From Myxococcales bacterium (GTDB lineage: Bacteria > Myxococcota_A > Polyangia > Polyangiales > Polyangiaceae): DNA of 64,000 nt. This document shows positions 10,258 through 19,061 of the stretch, one piece after another. The notes beneath the pieces were generated by a model. The model ran no database searches. It saw only the letters and a list, made by a program, of their open reading frames with translations, and was not told the origin of the DNA. Position 1 is the first letter of the stretch, and every line of letters starts with the position of its first letter. Location of the stretch: positions 62,001 through 126,000 of the forward strand of contig JADJKB010000022.1 in assembly GCA_016706225.1 (NCBI GenBank). Direction: 5' to 3'. The translations under genes were made by a program, and so were the position numbers.

Positions 10258-12063
10258 ATGAATCTGCGCCTGACGTTGCTTTTCTTCACCACCGTCGTGC
10301 TGCTTGGCAGCGTTGCCGGAAACGCCGCCGCCGAGACCAGCTGCGGGCCTGATTGTTATCTCGCGGACAGCTGTGAACAGGCAGCGGTGCAGAGTGCGGT
10401 CGATGCTGCCGTGGCGGCGAAGGGTGGCACCGTGCGGATCCCCGACCCGACCGGCGCGCCTTGCCAATGGGCGAAGGCCGTCCAGGTCGACGCATCCAAG
10501 GTGCCACTCGACATCGTCGGACAGAGCCGGAACACCACACACATCGTGGCCAGCGAGCAGGCGTTCGCCATCACTGCTGGCGTTGGGCAGCTGCTCAGCG
10601 TGTCGGAGCTGAAGTTCTCGGACGCTACCTGCAAGGGAAGCTGCGACTCGGTGTTGGGCATCGGTGGCGGTGACAAGTGGCGCCTCCACCACCTCAGCTT
10701 CGAGACCACCGGCGTGTTCACTCGCCTGTTTCGCTCGTATGGCAAGAGCTTCGGTCTCATCGACCACATCAGTGTGAGTGGCAGCACCCCGAGTGAGTTC
10801 GCCACCGTGGACGACGAGGGGTTTGCGGCCTGGAAACGCCCGGTCGACCTGGGCAGCGCCGAGGCGGTCTACATCGAGGACTGCGACATCAATTTCACCG
10901 GCTCGTGGGAGGGGCGCCCGTTCGACGGAGAGAATGGCGGGCGTATGGTGGTGCGGAAGAACCAGGTGAAGAACCAGATGCTGGGCAGCCACGGGCTGGA
11001 CTCGGGTTTTGGCGCGTCGATCTTCAGCGTCGTTGCCTACGGGAACTCCTTCGTGCTCGACGATGCGACGCCGGCGTGGAGCTCCAAGACCTGGGCGCGG
11101 CTGACGCACTTCCGAGGTGGCACGGGCCTGCTCTACGACAACACCTGGACCATCGGTGACGACATCTGGATTGGCTCATCGAAGATGGATCTGGCCATCT
11201 ACCGGACGGCCGCCGATGCGGGCGGGAACGAACACTGGATGCCCTGCGACGGCTCGCAGTACCGAATGTGCTCGAACATCGCCAAGGACTGGAGCGTCAC
11301 ATCCGGCCCCTATCCGTACAACTGCAAAGCGGATCAAGACTGCATCGACAAGGTCGGGGCCGGCACGACGTGCAAGTGGAAGCTCTGCTCCGTCTCCAAG
11401 CTGGAGCTGTGTACGACGGACGCCGAGTGCCCGTCGGGTGAAAAGTGTACGGAGTACCTGGACGGAACCGGAGCAGACGCCTACCCGTGTTTCATGCAGA
11501 TCGGCTTCGCGACCGAGATGCAGCGTCACCCCTGGTACGAGTGGGGCAACACGTGGTCGGGCGGCGAGGGCAGCAGCGGTTGCGGGACCCCGCCCTGTAA
11601 CGCGGACTTCGGCGAAGACGTGAGCCAGCTGGAGCCGGGCCGCGACTACTTCGACGATGTGCCCACGGGCACGTCGCCTCCGGCAACCTGCAAGGCGTAC
11701 GACGGGTTCTTCAACACCGCGGAAAAAACGCTCTATCGCTGCGACAGCGCGGGCAAGTGGCAAACCTACTACAAGGAGTATCCGTATCCTCACCCGATGC
11801 AGGGCAATGGCGGCGCGGGCGGCAGTGGCGGCGCGGGCGGAGTGAGTGGTGCCGGCAACGGCGGCGCGGGCGCAGGCGCGGGCGGAGCGAATACGGGCGG
11901 CGGTGGTGGAAGCGGCGGCGCCGCCGGCAAGGGGGCGGGCTCCGGCAGTGACGACTCGGGCTGCGGTTGTCGTACGCCGCGCGGTACGAGCTCGGCTTCA
12001 TGGCTCGGCGCGCTGGCGCTGGCGACACTCATCGGTAGCAGACGACGGCGTCGAACCGTCTGA
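10258..12063 (+). CDS. Secreted beta-helix protein with MYXO-CTERM-like sorting signal
   Basis: A 601-residue exported protein, with GGAGG eight bases before the ATG. A cleavable signal ends near NAAAETS. Residues about 30-330 carry parallel beta-helix features (QSAVDAAVAAKGGTVRIPDP, MVVRKNQVKNQMLG, SIFSVVAYGNSFVL). A Cys-rich insert lies near 360-400, with C..DADC-type repeats. A Gly/Ala-rich linker (about 520-570) leads to a C-terminal Cys motif (SGCGC), a hydrophobic stretch and a basic end (SRRRRRTV), which is the MYXO-CTERM arrangement for surface anchoring in myxobacteria. Its divergent partner at 8880-10097 has the same fold but an N-terminal lipid anchor. Substrate unknown; polysaccharide is a guess from the fold. 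Confidence 0.83.
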   Translation: MNLRLTLLFFTTVVLLGSVAGNAAAETSCGPDCYLADSCEQAAVQSAVDAAVAAKGGTVRIPDPTGAPCQWAKAVQVDASKVPLDIVGQSRNTTHIVASEQAFAITAGVGQLLSVSELKFSDATCKGSCDSVLGIGGGDKWRLHHLSFETTGVFTRLFRSYGKSFGLIDHISVSGSTPSEFATVDDEGFAAWKRPVDLGSAEAVYIEDCDINFTGSWEGRPFDGENGGRMVVRKNQVKNQMLGSHGLDSGFGASIFSVVAYGNSFVLDDATPAWSSKTWARLTHFRGGTGLLYDNTWTIGDDIWIGSSKMDLAIYRTAADAGGNEHWMPCDGSQYRMCSNIAKDWSVTSGPYPYNCKADQDCIDKVGAGTTCKWKLCSVSKLELCTTDAECPSGEKCTEYLDGTGADAYPCFMQIGFATEMQRHPWYEWGNTWSGGEGSSGCGTPPCNADFGEDVSQLEPGRDYFDDVPTGTSPPATCKAYDGFFNTAEKTLYRCDSAGKWQTYYKEYPYPHPMQGNGGAGGSGGAGGVSGAGNGGAGAGAGGANTGGGGGSGGAAGKGAGSGSDDSGCGCRTPRGTSSASWLGALALATLIGSRRRRRTV

Positions 12064-12075
12064 CCACGCTCCACG

Positions 12076-14424
12076 TCATGGGACGAGGTGCGCGAAGAAT
12101 CCGGTCTTCGTCGGGGAGAGCGGCCCCGTGCCAAAGTCCAGCGTTCCGCCGGTGTACTTGCCTGCGAGCCCAACGGCTGAGCCCACCCACACCACACTCG
12201 TCGGTGTATCAACGCTGATGTAACCCCAGCCCTTCGATGAGACGTGGGCTCCCTGAGAGCTGAAGCGCGTGAGTGCGAGATCGGTCTGACCGATGTGGGC
12301 GACCGGGCCTCCGCCGAAGTCCACAGCGCCGCTGATTTCTGCCGCGAACGCGATCTCCCCGCTGCTGGCTGTCGCAACGGAGATGCCGCGGTCGTCCCCG
12401 CTGCTGCCGAACCCCTTGGCCCAGGTCGTGGACAAGGACACAGCGTCGAGCTTCAGTAGGAATGCGTCCGCGGCTCCCTTGCTCACGACGGGCCCGGCTC
12501 CGAAATCAACCTGCCCGACGAACGCGCCGGTGACGATGATCCCCGAGTTCCCGTCGCGCGCGATATCGCGACCGTTGTCGACGCCGGAGTCTCCGAAACG
12601 CTTGGCCTGCTGAACCGCGCCGTCCACGCCGGAAAACCGGGCGACGTACACGTCCGCCGCGGTGCTGGTGCTGACCAGCTGTGTTCCCCCTAGGTCCAAG
12701 GTGGCGACGAAGTCCCCCACCGCGACGACGTTGGTCCCGTCGCCCGCCAGGGCTCGAACGGGAGCACCGCTCGAGCCCGAGGAGACCGTGAGCTCCTTCG
12801 CCCACGCCAAGCTTCCGGTCACACCCGAATACTTCGCCAGGTAACCCTGCCAGCTCGCGTCGTAGAGCTGCGAGCCTCCGAAATCGAGCGTGCCGTAGAA
12901 ACGGCCTCCCACGTAGACGTTATCGGCCGCGTCGACCGCGAGCCCGAACAACTCTCCACCCGCCTGGCTCGCGGGAATGCTGACACAGCGGGACCAGACC
13001 TCGGTGCCCTTGTCGGCGCTGTATTTGATCACGAACAGGCCGGCGTTCGGGCAGCTCAGGGGCTTCGAGAACGATGCCCCGTTGGTGGTGGTCCCGACCA
13101 CGATCACGTTTCCCTTCGAATCGACGGCGACCTCTTCCAGTTGGTCGCTACCCGTCCCACCTTGGCGCTCCACCCACAGCGGAGCACCAGCCGGCGTGAA
13201 CTTGCCAATGAACAGATCGTTTCCGCCCGCCGAGCTCAATGACACTCCGCCGATGTTCTGACCGGTGATGAACGTGCCGGCCGCAACCAGATTTCCGGTC
13301 GGATCCGCGGCGACCCGCGGGGTGCCCGTCATCGCCTCGACCCAAGTGGTGGGCCCCGCCGGCTTGCAGAGTTTGTTCACGCAGTTTGCGCTCTTGCAGT
13401 CGGCGTTCGTACCGCAGCCTTTGCCGTCGGCACAGCCGCTACATTGGCCGCCGCCGCAGTCGATGTCCGTCTCGTTACCGCTCTGGGTCCCATCGCTGCA
13501 GCCCGCCGTCGTGCACACCCCCGCAGCGCATTTGCCCTCCGCGCAGTCGCTCGCCGTCCAGCAACCCTTCGGCGCGGGGCACTTCGGGCAGCTCTGCCCA
13601 CCGCAGTCGACGTCAGACTCCGCGCCGTTCTGGAGCCCGTCGGCGCAGCTCGGCGCCGCGCATTTCTGAGCCGTGCAGACGTCACTGGCGCAGTCACTCG
13701 GCTTGGTGCAAGGGGCTCCCGCGCACGCACCGCACGCTCCGCCACAGTCGACGTCGGACTCGGCGGGATCTTTCACGCCGTTCTGGCAAGCGCTGCTGCC
13801 ACCGTCGAGGCCACCCACGATGCATCTGCCGTTCTGATCACAGGAGGAGCCGGGGCAATCCTTGTCGGTGACACACTCCGGGTTGCAGGCGCCCGCGAGG
13901 CAGATCAGGAACCCGGGGCAGTCCGAGTCGTGGACGCAGTTCTGACCGACACTCGCGTCCGGAGAGGTACCGTCGGGTTTGATCAGGCCGCCACCGGCGT
14001 TCACGTCGGCTGGGACGGCACACGAGTACTCCGCGCACACCTGATCCGGAACGCAGTCCGTGGTGAGCTTGCACTCGGGGCGGCACTTGCCGACGACGCA
14101 CTTGAAGCTCGACGGGCAATCGCTGTTGTACGTGCACTTCTGCTCGCTCTCGAACATGCACACCTTGAAGGGTTTGTCCGTCGGCACGCAGAGCTCTCCG
14201 TCGGGGCAGTCGCGCTGCTCGGTGCACTCGACGTGGCACGTGCGGAATGCGCAGACCAGCGGCGACTTGCAGTCAGTGTTGAGCAGACATCCCTCGGCCA
14301 GCTGCGCGCGTCGCAGCTCGGCAGCATCGTCCGAACCGCAAGCCCCGACCGCCGCGGACCCCAAGCCCGCGACGCAGCTCAGGACCAAGACCCGTCCCCA
14401 GGCGCCCTTCCCCGTTGATCGCAT
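12076..14424 (-). CDS. Cysteine-rich and beta-propeller (SBBP-type) surface lipoprotein
   Basis: A 782-residue lipoprotein. ATG 14424 is chosen because it opens a signal peptide ending in AAVGACGSDD; the open frame runs further upstream without a credible start. Residues about 35-360 carry many Cys-rich modules of the form C..(D/S)CP...C...C and blocks NG..(D/E)..(D/E)SDVDCGG..C..C. Residues about 370-780 contain propeller-like repeats of the form GGNDLFIGKF, VAVDSKGNVIVVG and GAADAFLLKL, typical of SBBP-repeat proteins. A large adhesive or binding surface protein is likely; no catalytic residues seen. It converges with the 10258 gene across a 12-base gap. Confidence 0.85.
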   Translation of the reverse strand: MRSTGKGAWGRVLVLSCVAGLGSAAVGACGSDDAAELRRAQLAEGCLLNTDCKSPLVCAFRTCHVECTEQRDCPDGELCVPTDKPFKVCMFESEQKCTYNSDCPSSFKCVVGKCRPECKLTTDCVPDQVCAEYSCAVPADVNAGGGLIKPDGTSPDASVGQNCVHDSDCPGFLICLAGACNPECVTDKDCPGSSCDQNGRCIVGGLDGGSSACQNGVKDPAESDVDCGGACGACAGAPCTKPSDCASDVCTAQKCAAPSCADGLQNGAESDVDCGGQSCPKCPAPKGCWTASDCAEGKCAAGVCTTAGCSDGTQSGNETDIDCGGGQCSGCADGKGCGTNADCKSANCVNKLCKPAGPTTWVEAMTGTPRVAADPTGNLVAAGTFITGQNIGGVSLSSAGGNDLFIGKFTPAGAPLWVERQGGTGSDQLEEVAVDSKGNVIVVGTTTNGASFSKPLSCPNAGLFVIKYSADKGTEVWSRCVSIPASQAGGELFGLAVDAADNVYVGGRFYGTLDFGGSQLYDASWQGYLAKYSGVTGSLAWAKELTVSSGSSGAPVRALAGDGTNVVAVGDFVATLDLGGTQLVSTSTAADVYVARFSGVDGAVQQAKRFGDSGVDNGRDIARDGNSGIIVTGAFVGQVDFGAGPVVSKGAADAFLLKLDAVSLSTTWAKGFGSSGDDRGISVATASSGEIAFAAEISGAVDFGGGPVAHIGQTDLALTRFSSQGAHVSSKGWGYISVDTPTSVVWVGSAVGLAGKYTGGTLDFGTGPLSPTKTGFFAHLVP

Positions 14425-14452
14425 CACGGGAGCGTAGGCTGATGCGCGCAGC

Positions 14453-15586
14453 CTAGCGAGTGACTTCGTCGGGGGGGGGCCGTTGGCTGCCAGAAGCGTC
14501 TCGCTTGGCCTTTGCTTGCCAACGCCGCGCGAGTGCACGCGCCGCGACCGGGTACAGCCCGAGCTGCGCGCAGTGGTCGCGTTTGCCCCCGCCGGCGTAA
14601 CCGCGCAGATGAAAATCACCCCGATCGAAGATCTCGATCAGCTGGAGACCGAGCGCATCTTCACGCTCCGCAGCCAGGGGTCTTCCCCCGCGCTCCAGCG
14701 CCAAGAAATGCATGGTCTCGGTCGTCGACGCAAACCCATCGGTGTCCACCGACGAGTGACTCACGAACATGAAGGCCTTGCCGTCGACCGCGCGCTCGGC
14801 GAAGCGCAAGAACGGCCCGAGCTGTTTGGGCATCATCTCCCGGTCCCGCGAGCAGTGCAGCCCGTCGAGCAGCACTACGCCGTCGACGCGGTCGCGGGAC
14901 GGTGAACGCTCTAGCAGGATGCTGATGGCGTCGTACCCCGCGCTCCAAGCAGCGAGCGCGACATGGCGCGCGTGCGCTGCACGCCCCGCACTCTTGGAGA
15001 CGACCTGTTCCACCGCGGCGAGCAGCTGATCGAGAGCTTCGGGACCGCCGTACTCCCCGCGGTAGTCGCGCAGCGTCGTGCCAAAGAGCACGATGGGAAC
15101 CTTCGCCTCTGCCAGCATCGTCCAAGCCACGTCGTGGCCGTTGAAGATCAGCAGCGTGTCGAAGTTCCCTTCCGTGTCCACCGCCTGAGCCTCGGGAAAC
15201 GCCACGTAGCCTCGGGAGGAGATCGACTGCCAGGCCCCGAAGGTCGACTCTGTCGCCTTGGGCAACGCGCAGGGATCCACGCCGCCGCGCTCCGCCGCCG
15301 TACGCTCGTGCCGATGCGCCGGGTCGGGGCGGGCAACGACCCAGCTCGTGTCGTCCACGGCGCGGGCCGCCGTGCCTTGAAAGGCTTCATCCCGCGGCGC
15401 CAGCGCAAACGCGGGCCGCTCTGGGCTCACGGGGTCGATGATGACTCGCGAGTCCGTCTCGAGCGCGCGCGCTCCGCGCTCGAGTACCAACGGGATCGGC
15501 CGCACCGGGCGCGACCGCCAGGCGAAGGCGCCACCTACCGCGCACACCACGACGGCGAACGCGGCCAGCTGCTTGGTACGGGCCAT
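14453..15586 (-). CDS. Membrane-anchored alpha/beta-hydrolase-like protein
   Basis: A 377-residue protein with an N-terminal signal or anchor (LAAFAVVVCAVGGAFAW). Features that fit an alpha/beta hydrolase are the strand IVLFGTTLRDYRGEYGG, the nucleophile-elbow-like AAWSAGYDAI near residue 218, where the usual first Gly of G-x-S-x-G is Ala, and the strand VDGVVLLDGLHC with possible acid residues. A late FHLRGYAGG segment may hold the catalytic His. It is probably the third gene of a minus-strand operon after the NlpC/P60 and propeller genes (45-base gap). The substrate is unknown, and a structural role cannot be excluded. Confidence 0.7.
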   Translation of the reverse strand: MARTKQLAAFAVVVCAVGGAFAWRSRPVRPIPLVLERGARALETDSRVIIDPVSPERPAFALAPRDEAFQGTAARAVDDTSWVVARPDPAHRHERTAAERGGVDPCALPKATESTFGAWQSISSRGYVAFPEAQAVDTEGNFDTLLIFNGHDVAWTMLAEAKVPIVLFGTTLRDYRGEYGGPEALDQLLAAVEQVVSKSAGRAAHARHVALAAWSAGYDAISILLERSPSRDRVDGVVLLDGLHCSRDREMMPKQLGPFLRFAERAVDGKAFMFVSHSSVDTDGFASTTETMHFLALERGGRPLAAEREDALGLQLIEIFDRGDFHLRGYAGGGKRDHCAQLGLYPVAARALARRWQAKAKRDASGSQRPPPDEVTR

Positions 15587-15631
15587 GAGCGTTCGCGGAC
15601 GCTAACACGTGGCCCCGCTCGAGAAGCAGAG

Positions 15632-16705
15632 TCACTCACAGTCGTAGCGCGCGTAGGTCACACCTTGGTCCGAGCGCATGGCCTGGATGACACCACCAGC
15701 ATCCAGCACGACCAGGTCGCGGAAAGACTCCTCGGGCAGGGTGTTCACGGGCAGCGTGGCGCTCCCTACCGGTTCCCCGCTCAGCGGATCCAGACAATGG
15801 AGCACAATCGCGTTTGCGCCGGGCGACTGCTCGACTTCGGCGGCGAAGTAGATCTTTCCAGACTTGTCGCTGTCGAGCAGAGAGAGCATGTGTACGTGGG
15901 CATCGAGCTTGAGCTCACGAGTGAACCGGTGCTCGTTCGTCGCGCGGTTGATGCTCGACACGTAGACTCGCCCCAGCGGCGCCTGGATGATGCCCGCGTT
16001 CAAGAATGACTTGCCGTCTCGGCTGGGTCGGCCGGGGATCTCGCTGCGCGGGTCGGCGGGCGTGCCGTCAAGACCGCCGATCTTCACCAGGGGGCCGTGC
16101 TCGCGCTCGACGTAGACGTCAGAGCCGTCCACGAATACGCCCGTGATGCTGCCCACATCGTCGATGCCCTGCCCCTCGAGCGTGAGCTTGCCGCGGAGCT
16201 TCCCCGAGTCGTCGTAGAGCGTGACGGCCTTGTCCCGGTGCCGGTCGAGCACCGCGCTCGAGCCATCGGCGGCCACGGCCATGTCTTCCGGGTTCTTCAC
16301 GTCGACGAGAATATTGTTGTCCTGGCTGCCGTCGGCCGCCCGCACTTGGATACGACCGTTCACGTTGTCGAGCACGTGCACGCGACCGCGGCCATCCACT
16401 CCGAAGCTCATTGGACCTATCGGGTTGCCTTCGGGAGGACGCTCGCGACCCAGCTCCTCTTTGGCTCCGCCCCAGCGCGCAGTGAAGAGCGCGCGGCCCT
16501 GCGGGTCCCTGGCCTTGGGCGTCGCGGATTTGTCGTCATCGACCACGCGTCGTGTCGAGCGCGGCAGCTCCACCGGAGCCTCCGGCGCGCCCGCCGCCGC
16601 CGCCGGCCGCTTCGTTTTGGGTTTCTGTTGTGACGACGCGCGCAGCGAGAAGAACGCCGCGACTCCGCACACCAGCACCAAACCAAGAACGGCAGGCCTC
16701 CGCAT
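15632..16705 (-). CDS. Exported NHL-like beta-propeller protein
   Basis: A 357-residue protein, start ATG 16705. A hydrophobic N-terminus (VLGLVLVCGVAAFFSL) acts as signal or anchor, then an Ala/Pro/Lys linker. From about residue 90 there are repeated propeller strands of the form GVDGRGRVHVLDNVNGRIQV, DMAVAADGSSAVLD and VFVDGSDVYVE, as in NHL or SMP-30-like propellers. The start lies four bases after the stop of the upstream NlpC/P60-type gene, so the two are very probably translationally coupled. Probably periplasmic or surface binding; no enzymatic residues identified. Confidence 0.78.
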   Translation of the reverse strand: MRRPAVLGLVLVCGVAAFFSLRASSQQKPKTKRPAAAAGAPEAPVELPRSTRRVVDDDKSATPKARDPQGRALFTARWGGAKEELGRERPPEGNPIGPMSFGVDGRGRVHVLDNVNGRIQVRAADGSQDNNILVDVKNPEDMAVAADGSSAVLDRHRDKAVTLYDDSGKLRGKLTLEGQGIDDVGSITGVFVDGSDVYVEREHGPLVKIGGLDGTPADPRSEIPGRPSRDGKSFLNAGIIQAPLGRVYVSSINRATNEHRFTRELKLDAHVHMLSLLDSDKSGKIYFAAEVEQSPGANAIVLHCLDPLSGEPVGSATLPVNTLPEESFRDLVVLDAGGVIQAMRSDQGVTYARYDCE

Positions 16706-16709
16706 TACG

Positions 16710-17888
16710 TCAGTAACCCGCGCGCCGAATGGCATGGTAGCCCGAGGTTGCCGTGCGGTAACCCTTGACGCAACCCGCGGAGCAACCCTTGCACTCGTAG
16801 GCGTACATCGAGCCCCAGCCGTCACCCTTCGAGTAGATGAAGATGTGCCCGCTGCCGCCGCTCCGGTACACCAGCGCGTCCGCGGCCTTCAGGCTCGAGC
16901 GGGATACCGTCTTCCATTGGCTCGTGTCGTTGTCGAAGTCGGCGGTGCTGTAGGGGTGGGAATCCGACGCCAGATCGGTGTTGCTCGACGGAACCTGCCA
17001 GACCTTCGCTACGAAACCCGAGCAATCGGCGCCGTAGCTTCCGCTGTGGGAGCAACTGGGGCAGGACCCCGAGCAAGAGCCGGCGTTGCCGTTCACGCCC
17101 TCGGAACGGAACCGGCCGTGTCCCCACCAGTACGAGAACCCGACACCCGCTGCGGCGCGCGCCATGGCGCTGTCCAGCACTGGGCTTCCGCCGGCCGAGC
17201 CCGCGCTGCCTCCGGCTGACCCGCCACCCGAACCGCCGCCGACTGCGCCGCCGCTGCCGCCCGGATCACCGCCGACCGCTCCACCGCCCGACCCACCGCT
17301 GCCGCCGCCGCCGTTGCCGGAGCTGGTGTAGTACTTGCTCGAGCTCCACCCCACCGTGCCGTTGAAGTCGATGTTGTAGTAGCCGTTCTGCGTGGCAGCG
17401 CTCACGAGCTTGACCTGAGACCCGCCAACGACCACATCGAGCACCTGATACGAAGTCGAGGGTCCGCTGCGCAGGTTCACGTCGCCGGTCGCCGTCATCA
17501 CGGTGCCCGTTGGTCCACCGCCGCCACTCTGCACCGGCTCGTAGTACTTGCCGTAGCTCCAGCCGATGCTGCCGTCGTGCTTGACCTTGTAGTAGCCGTT
17601 GCTCGGCGCCGAGGCCTGCAGCGTGACGATCGAGCCGTCCGGCACGACGTGAAGGATCTTGGCGGAGCCGGATGGGCTGGTACGCAGGTTCACGTTCGCG
17701 ATGGCTTCGAGCTGAGTCCCGACCGCCGTGCTGCTCCCCGAGAGGCCTTCACTCGCGACGGTGCCGTCCTCGCTCAAGTCCTCGGACAGTGGTGGTGCTG
17801 TCGTCGTTGCACAGCTGGGTGTCCAGACGGCGCACACGCCGGCGACCAACATCACCACCAAGGAAGACCTGCTTACATTCGACCACAT
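16710..17888 (-). CDS. Lipoprotein with two SH3b domains and an NlpC/P60-type hydrolase domain
   Basis: A 392-residue protein with GGAG about ten bases upstream of ATG 17888. The signal ends in WTPSCATT (lipid Cys near 26). Two bacterial SH3 modules follow (about 62-112 and 128-178: NVNLRTSPSGSAKILHVV and DVNLRSGPSTSYQVLDVV), then a long Gly/Ser linker. The C-terminal domain (about 245-392) has GVGFSYWWGHGRF, the probable catalytic Cys in YGADCSGFVAKVWQV, and the probable catalytic His in GSGHIFIY, matching a peptidoglycan endopeptidase. It is first in a three-gene operon and divergent from a close paralogue at 18158. Confidence 0.88.
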   Translation of the reverse strand: MWSNVSRSSLVVMLVAGVCAVWTPSCATTTAPPLSEDLSEDGTVASEGLSGSSTAVGTQLEAIANVNLRTSPSGSAKILHVVPDGSIVTLQASAPSNGYYKVKHDGSIGWSYGKYYEPVQSGGGGPTGTVMTATGDVNLRSGPSTSYQVLDVVVGGSQVKLVSAATQNGYYNIDFNGTVGWSSSKYYTSSGNGGGGSGGSGGGAVGGDPGGSGGAVGGGSGGGSAGGSAGSAGGSPVLDSAMARAAAGVGFSYWWGHGRFRSEGVNGNAGSCSGSCPSCSHSGSYGADCSGFVAKVWQVPSSNTDLASDSHPYSTADFDNDTSQWKTVSRSSLKAADALVYRSGGSGHIFIYSKGDGWGSMYAYECKGCSAGCVKGYRTATSGYHAIRRAGY

Positions 17889-18145
17889 TTGGCTGCTCCT
17901 ACCTGGCCGGCACTAAGCACGCGACGTGCCGCCCCACTTCTGAGGGAAAACGCCGAGAAAAACCGCGATGTCGACTTTGTGGGAAAATGTAGGCCTTGAA
18001 ACCAAATCCGGTTCCGTCCGGAATCCGTCTGGACCGCGGCGAAACGGACGCCGAACCAGAGGCCGCGCGCGCTCTGCAAATGCGCGCGCTCGACTACGCC
18101 AGCTGGGTTTGTCATCGCCGCGGCACGGCTGGATCAATTCCTGCG

Positions 18146-18151
18146 TATACT
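18146..18151 (+). promoter_or_regulatory. Possible -10 box for a leaderless transcript
   Basis: TATACT ends six bases before the ATG at 18158, so transcription would begin at or next to the start codon. The gene lacks a recognisable ribosome site, which agrees with a leaderless message. No good -35 element was found at the usual distance. Confidence 0.3.
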
Positions 18152-18157
18152 CAGCGC

Positions 18158-19036
18158 ATGTTCGCGCGCTGCATCGTCCTGACGTTGGGCATCGCAGCGT
18201 TCCTGGGAGCGTGCAGTGTCTCGACCGAGGCCCCCGCTCCGAATGATACCGGCACCTCCGGCGCAGCGGGCGCGCTGCCAGATCCCGACACCGAGCTCAC
18301 GCCCGACTTGCCCATGGGCGGCGGTGGTCAGAGTGGAGGTGGCTCGGGAGGCGTGGCGGGACAGGCGGGCGGAGCCGCTGGCGGTGGCGGACTACCCGCA
18401 CCAGTTTGTGGAGATGGTTACTGCGATCCAGCTGGCGAGAGCTGCGCGGTGTGCGCTGCGGACTGCAACTGCGGCGGAGGAGGAGCGGCGGGCGCCGGAG
18501 GCTCTGGCGGCAGCAGCGGCTCGAGCGGTGGAGGCGGCTCGAGCGGCGGCGGCCCGCTGACACCCGCTCAAGAAGCGATGACCAGAGCCGAGAGCGGCGT
18601 GGGTTTTTCGTACTGGTGGGGACACGGCCGGTTCTTGCCCGAGGGGCCCACCGCGGCCAACAAAGGTTCGTGCTCCGGGAGTTGCTCGAACTGCACGCAC
18701 TCCGGCAGTTATGGCGGCGACTGCTCGGGTTTCGTGGCGAAGGTCTGGCAGGTTCCGTCGACCAATTCGGATCTGACCAAGGACTCTCACCCGTACAGCA
18801 CCGCGGACTTCAATGAAGACACGAGCCAATGGAAGACGATCGACAAGGGCTCGCTGAAGCAAGGCGATGCAATGGTGTATCGCAGCGGTGGTGCCGGTCA
18901 CATCTTCGTGTACGACCACGGGGACGGCTGGGGCTCGATGTACGCCTACGAGTGCAAGGGTTGCTCCTACGGCTGCACCAAGGGCTTCCGCACGGCGTCC
19001 AGCTCGTATCACGCGATCCGTCGCGCCGGGTACTGA
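18158..19036 (+). CDS. NlpC/P60-type lipoprotein, head-to-head paralogue
   Basis: A 292-residue lipoprotein. The ATG at 18158 opens a signal ending in FLGACSVS. A Gly-rich linker is interrupted by a short Cys motif (CGDGYCDPAGESCAVCAADC), then a second Gly/Ser linker. Residues about 155-292 match the catalytic domain of the divergent 16710-17888 gene almost residue for residue: GVGFSYWWGHGRF, YGGDCSGFVAKVWQV with the catalytic Cys, GAGHIFVYDHGDG with the His, and an identical IRRAGY C-terminus. It lacks the two SH3b domains of its paralogue, so it probably differs in cell-wall targeting. Likely peptidoglycan hydrolase. Confidence 0.87.
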   Translation: MFARCIVLTLGIAAFLGACSVSTEAPAPNDTGTSGAAGALPDPDTELTPDLPMGGGGQSGGGSGGVAGQAGGAAGGGGLPAPVCGDGYCDPAGESCAVCAADCNCGGGGAAGAGGSGGSSGSSGGGGSSGGGPLTPAQEAMTRAESGVGFSYWWGHGRFLPEGPTAANKGSCSGSCSNCTHSGSYGGDCSGFVAKVWQVPSTNSDLTKDSHPYSTADFNEDTSQWKTIDKGSLKQGDAMVYRSGGAGHIFVYDHGDGWGSMYAYECKGCSYGCTKGFRTASSSYHAIRRAGY

Positions 19037-19061
19037 CAGAGCCACCGGTCGCTCCGGCTCC

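Noticed and set aside
12076..14619. Upstream extension of the Cys-rich propeller gene to 14619
   Set aside because: The extra 65 codons lack signal features; the signal peptide begins at ATG 14424.
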